Below are positions 61,811 through 64,000 of a stretch of 64,000 bases of DNA, piece after piece. Origin of the DNA: Alphaproteobacteria bacterium (GTDB lineage: Bacteria; Planctomycetota; Phycisphaerae; UBA1845); the NCBI GenBank assembly GCA_028285105.1, contig JANQQE010000011.1, positions 124,001-188,000 of the forward strand. Reading direction: 5' to 3'. The notes beneath the pieces are model-generated. The model did no database searches. It saw nothing but the letters and a program-made list of their open reading frames with translations, and was not told the DNA's origin. The stretch's first letter is position 1; each line of letters begins with the position of its first letter. The position numbers were made by a program, and so were the translations under genes.

Positions 61811-64000
61811 ATGTCGCCAACCATTCGTATCTTCTTGTTTGCATTGGCGTCATGCGTCGCCAGTGGTTGCACGCCGACGCAAAATCCGGGTAATGGCGGA
61901 GGCGGTTCCACCGTCACGCTGGACATCAGTTCCAACGGCGTGTTCATTGTCGGTGGTTCGGGCAACATTTCGCGGCGTCTTCCCATTGACATCACCAGCC
62001 AACTACCCGCAATCGCACCGCAGAACGCGACGATTTCGATCGCTGAAGCTGACATCATTATCGCCGACAATCCCAGTCAACCTGACGTTGGCACATCGGG
62101 AGTTGTCGTGGTCACCTTACGCTTTGAAGCCGACATGACGACCAATGCGTGTCAATCGGCAGTTCAGGAAACACCGATTACGGTCAATCACTTGGAAAAC
62201 GCTGTCACGACCATTTCCCCCGAATCAATCACCGTTTCGACGACTGGCTTGGAATCAATGCTGGCGGGCGAGTTCAGTATGTGCGTGTCGGTTTCAACGA
62301 CCATCGCGCGAACTGTCACGCTCAATCGCATCAATGTTAATTTCGGCGAACCGCCACCGATAGTTGCAAACAGTTGCGCGGAGATACTCGCGCTACCGCA
62401 GGTGCAGGATGCAATAGTTCAGTTGGTTGCGGCATCGCAAAGTTTCTCGCTGCCTTCCGGTCCGCAACCGCCAAATATTGAGGACTCATATGCGTTGACA
62501 CAGGAAACAACGTTCGACCCGGATGGCAGCGATGTTGGCCGCACGCAAACGGGTACGATCGTTTTTTCAAACCAACAATCGCAGACCATCAATCGCAGTG
62601 GATTCGACTCCAACGTCAGCCAGTTCATCGTGGGTGATGCAACCAGCGTCGGTCTTTGCGTTATCAGCCGCACCAACGACGCTATTTGCGACCAAACCAT
62701 TGCTCGACTCGAATCGATGTCCGTTGATCCTGACACCGGTGAACTCACTGGGCAATTCCTTTCAGTAGCCGTGCGACGACATGGTGGATTAAGTCCATCG
62801 TGCGGAGCAACGGGCGATTTCGTCTTTGGCGATGTCCGGTTTCAGTCGCAATCGGGATCGTTGGTACGTCGTCGCGCTAAGATTCCAGTCGCGGAAACCA
62901 TCACGCCCGACCTGTTGCAATTGGCCCCAAGCGGTGATGCAGGTGTGTTCAGCGACATCGGAAGCGGTGTCGTCACACAGTTTGAATCGATCAATCCATT
63001 TGCACTGACGACGGTCCCCATTCCCGAATCGTTGGCACCGTTGGGGACAAGCGCTCTGGGATACTCGCCTACCGGTTCAGTTCTTTCGGTCATCACCGAT
63101 CAGCCGGACGCCGGGGTATCGTTCAATGCAGTGACACTAGACGTCATCCGCCAGACCGAAACCACGACTGCAGATTACATTGGCGAGATTGTCGATTTCG
63201 ATTTACAAGAAACCCGCGTGTATGTGCCTGCAACATCTGAAGATTTTGCCGATCGCGTCACCATCCTTCGAACGGACGACAGCGTATTCGCGGACGAAGT
63301 GCGACGAATGCAAACGCCCGATGGGGATGTGCCGGTGTACGCCCGTCTGAGTCCTGACGGTGCGTTGATGGCCACGCTTTTGGAAGACCTGTCTCCCATC
63401 GGACAAGCCGGCGAATTGATTTTTGCCAACGTCGATCGAACCAACCCGAACTTCATCATCCCTCCTCTCGATCTGATCAGTGATGCCGGCGGAACGGTTC
63501 TTGGCCAACAGTTGGTATACGCCCCCGATGGCAGTCGCGTGTTCCTGGCTGGTCTAGGAGCAGTCGTTTCGGTTGAAACTGCGGAACCTTTTGCCATTTC
63601 GCGAATCGACGTGAGTGATGGTGCCAACGATAACCCGGTTGCACTGGCGCTGAGCGGTGATGGTGAAGTACTTGCAGTGGCGGTCGACGATGCGGCTGGT
63701 CAGGTCAACTTTGCGATTGTCGATGTGGCGACCGAACAAGTCATTCACACCACGCGCTTACCTGGAATCGACCCGCGCGGCGCGGTGGACATCGCACACT
63801 TCGAGATCAGCCGCGTTGCGATCGTTGCCAATGCGGTGAATCAGGTCATCGCCATCCAGACGGTAGAACCATTCGCAACCTCCCAGCCACTTTCAGTCGC
63901 AGACGTTCCTGAACGAAACACGGTGGGGCGGTTGGCCGCATCGGGCGACGTGATTGCGGTGTCGAACGTTGACGAACCAGCGATCTATCTTTTCGAAGTT
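61811..64000 (+). CDS. Large lipoprotein, incomplete at window edge
   Basis: An open frame of 730 codons with no stop up to the window end. A lipoprotein signal (residues 1-20) ends at Cys20 in CVASGC, followed by a Gly-rich linker (NPGNGGGGS). Residues about 30-330 are beta-rich with scattered Cys. The later part (about 420-730) has repeats with SPDGALMATL, APDGSRVFLAG and SGDGEVLAVAV, like a beta-propeller. AGAGG lies seven bases before the ATG. The function is unknown; binding of partners at the cell surface or in the periplasm is plausible. Confidence 0.8.
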   Translation, partial: MSPTIRIFLFALASCVASGCTPTQNPGNGGGGSTVTLDISSNGVFIVGGSGNISRRLPIDITSQLPAIAPQNATISIAEADIIIADNPSQPDVGTSGVVVVTLRFEADMTTNACQSAVQETPITVNHLENAVTTISPESITVSTTGLESMLAGEFSMCVSVSTTIARTVTLNRINVNFGEPPPIVANSCAEILALPQVQDAIVQLVAASQSFSLPSGPQPPNIEDSYALTQETTFDPDGSDVGRTQTGTIVFSNQQSQTINRSGFDSNVSQFIVGDATSVGLCVISRTNDAICDQTIARLESMSVDPDTGELTGQFLSVAVRRHGGLSPSCGATGDFVFGDVRFQSQSGSLVRRRAKIPVAETITPDLLQLAPSGDAGVFSDIGSGVVTQFESINPFALTTVPIPESLAPLGTSALGYSPTGSVLSVITDQPDAGVSFNAVTLDVIRQTETTTADYIGEIVDFDLQETRVYVPATSEDFADRVTILRTDDSVFADEVRRMQTPDGDVPVYARLSPDGALMATLLEDLSPIGQAGELIFANVDRTNPNFIIPPLDLISDAGGTVLGQQLVYAPDGSRVFLAGLGAVVSVETAEPFAISRIDVSDGANDNPVALALSGDGEVLAVAVDDAAGQVNFAIVDVATEQVIHTTRLPGIDPRGAVDIAHFEISRVAIVANAVNQVIAIQTVEPFATSQPLSVADVPERNTVGRLAASGDVIAVSNVDEPAIYLFEV

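Overview
The window is chromosomal DNA that looks like a planctomycete, possibly of the Phycisphaerae. The signs are large secreted proteins ending in short dockerin-like Asp-rich tails, a PEP-CTERM sorting signal, a 'KPKKPYP'-type planctomycete integrase remnant, a PAS-type cytosolic chemoreceptor and a one-locus respiratory complex I operon. This lineage call is an inference from gene style, not from a phylogeny.

Layout. 64-6001 (minus) is a compact metabolic operon: fused pyruvate:ferredoxin oxidoreductase, a dihydroorotate-dehydrogenase-like protein without the usual active-site motif, and a PLP-dependent Cys/Met-metabolism enzyme. At 6139-8051 there is a small membrane cytochrome-like protein, tRNA-Ser(GCU), a frameshifted and truncated tyrosine integrase beside that tRNA, and a promoter-plus-terminator pair that may bound a small RNA. 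8236-27545 is a surface and secretion region: a repeat protein, a PEP-CTERM protein with a cohesin-like body, a very large subtilase, a zinc carboxypeptidase and an esterase, four of them with dockerin-like tails. A PilZ protein, a soluble chemoreceptor and CheW lie among them. 27910-36290 is housekeeping: beta-carbonic anhydrase, methyltransferase, ClpC, biotin ligase, an MBL hydrolase, a lipoprotein and the smpB-tag-nfi group. 36464-40451 is an ECF sigma / anti-sigma / PDZ membrane-protein operon followed by folK.

40448-45697 is a metal-homeostasis locus: MntR (minus) divergent from a TroA-type binding protein, an ATPase and two permeases, each permease carrying a DtxR-like C-terminal domain. 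A candidate MntR box overlaps the transporter promoter. After a thiolase (45785-46966) comes a long complex I operon in the order nuoI-A-B-C-D-H-J-K-L-M-N (47181-59191), closed by a translationally overlapping ferritin-like gene. nuoE, nuoF and nuoG are not in the window. miaB, clpS and a lipoprotein that runs off the right edge finish the window.

How the parts fit. PFOR would make reduced ferredoxin and acetyl-CoA, while complex I feeds the quinone pool. ClpS and ClpC are adaptor and unfoldase of one protease system but lie about 30 kb apart. The best candidate for a little-described system is the set of dockerin-tailed secreted hydrolases around a cohesin-like, PEP-CTERM-anchored protein. 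It could be a surface-docking arrangement for protein and ester degradation; this is a hypothesis from sequence pattern only.
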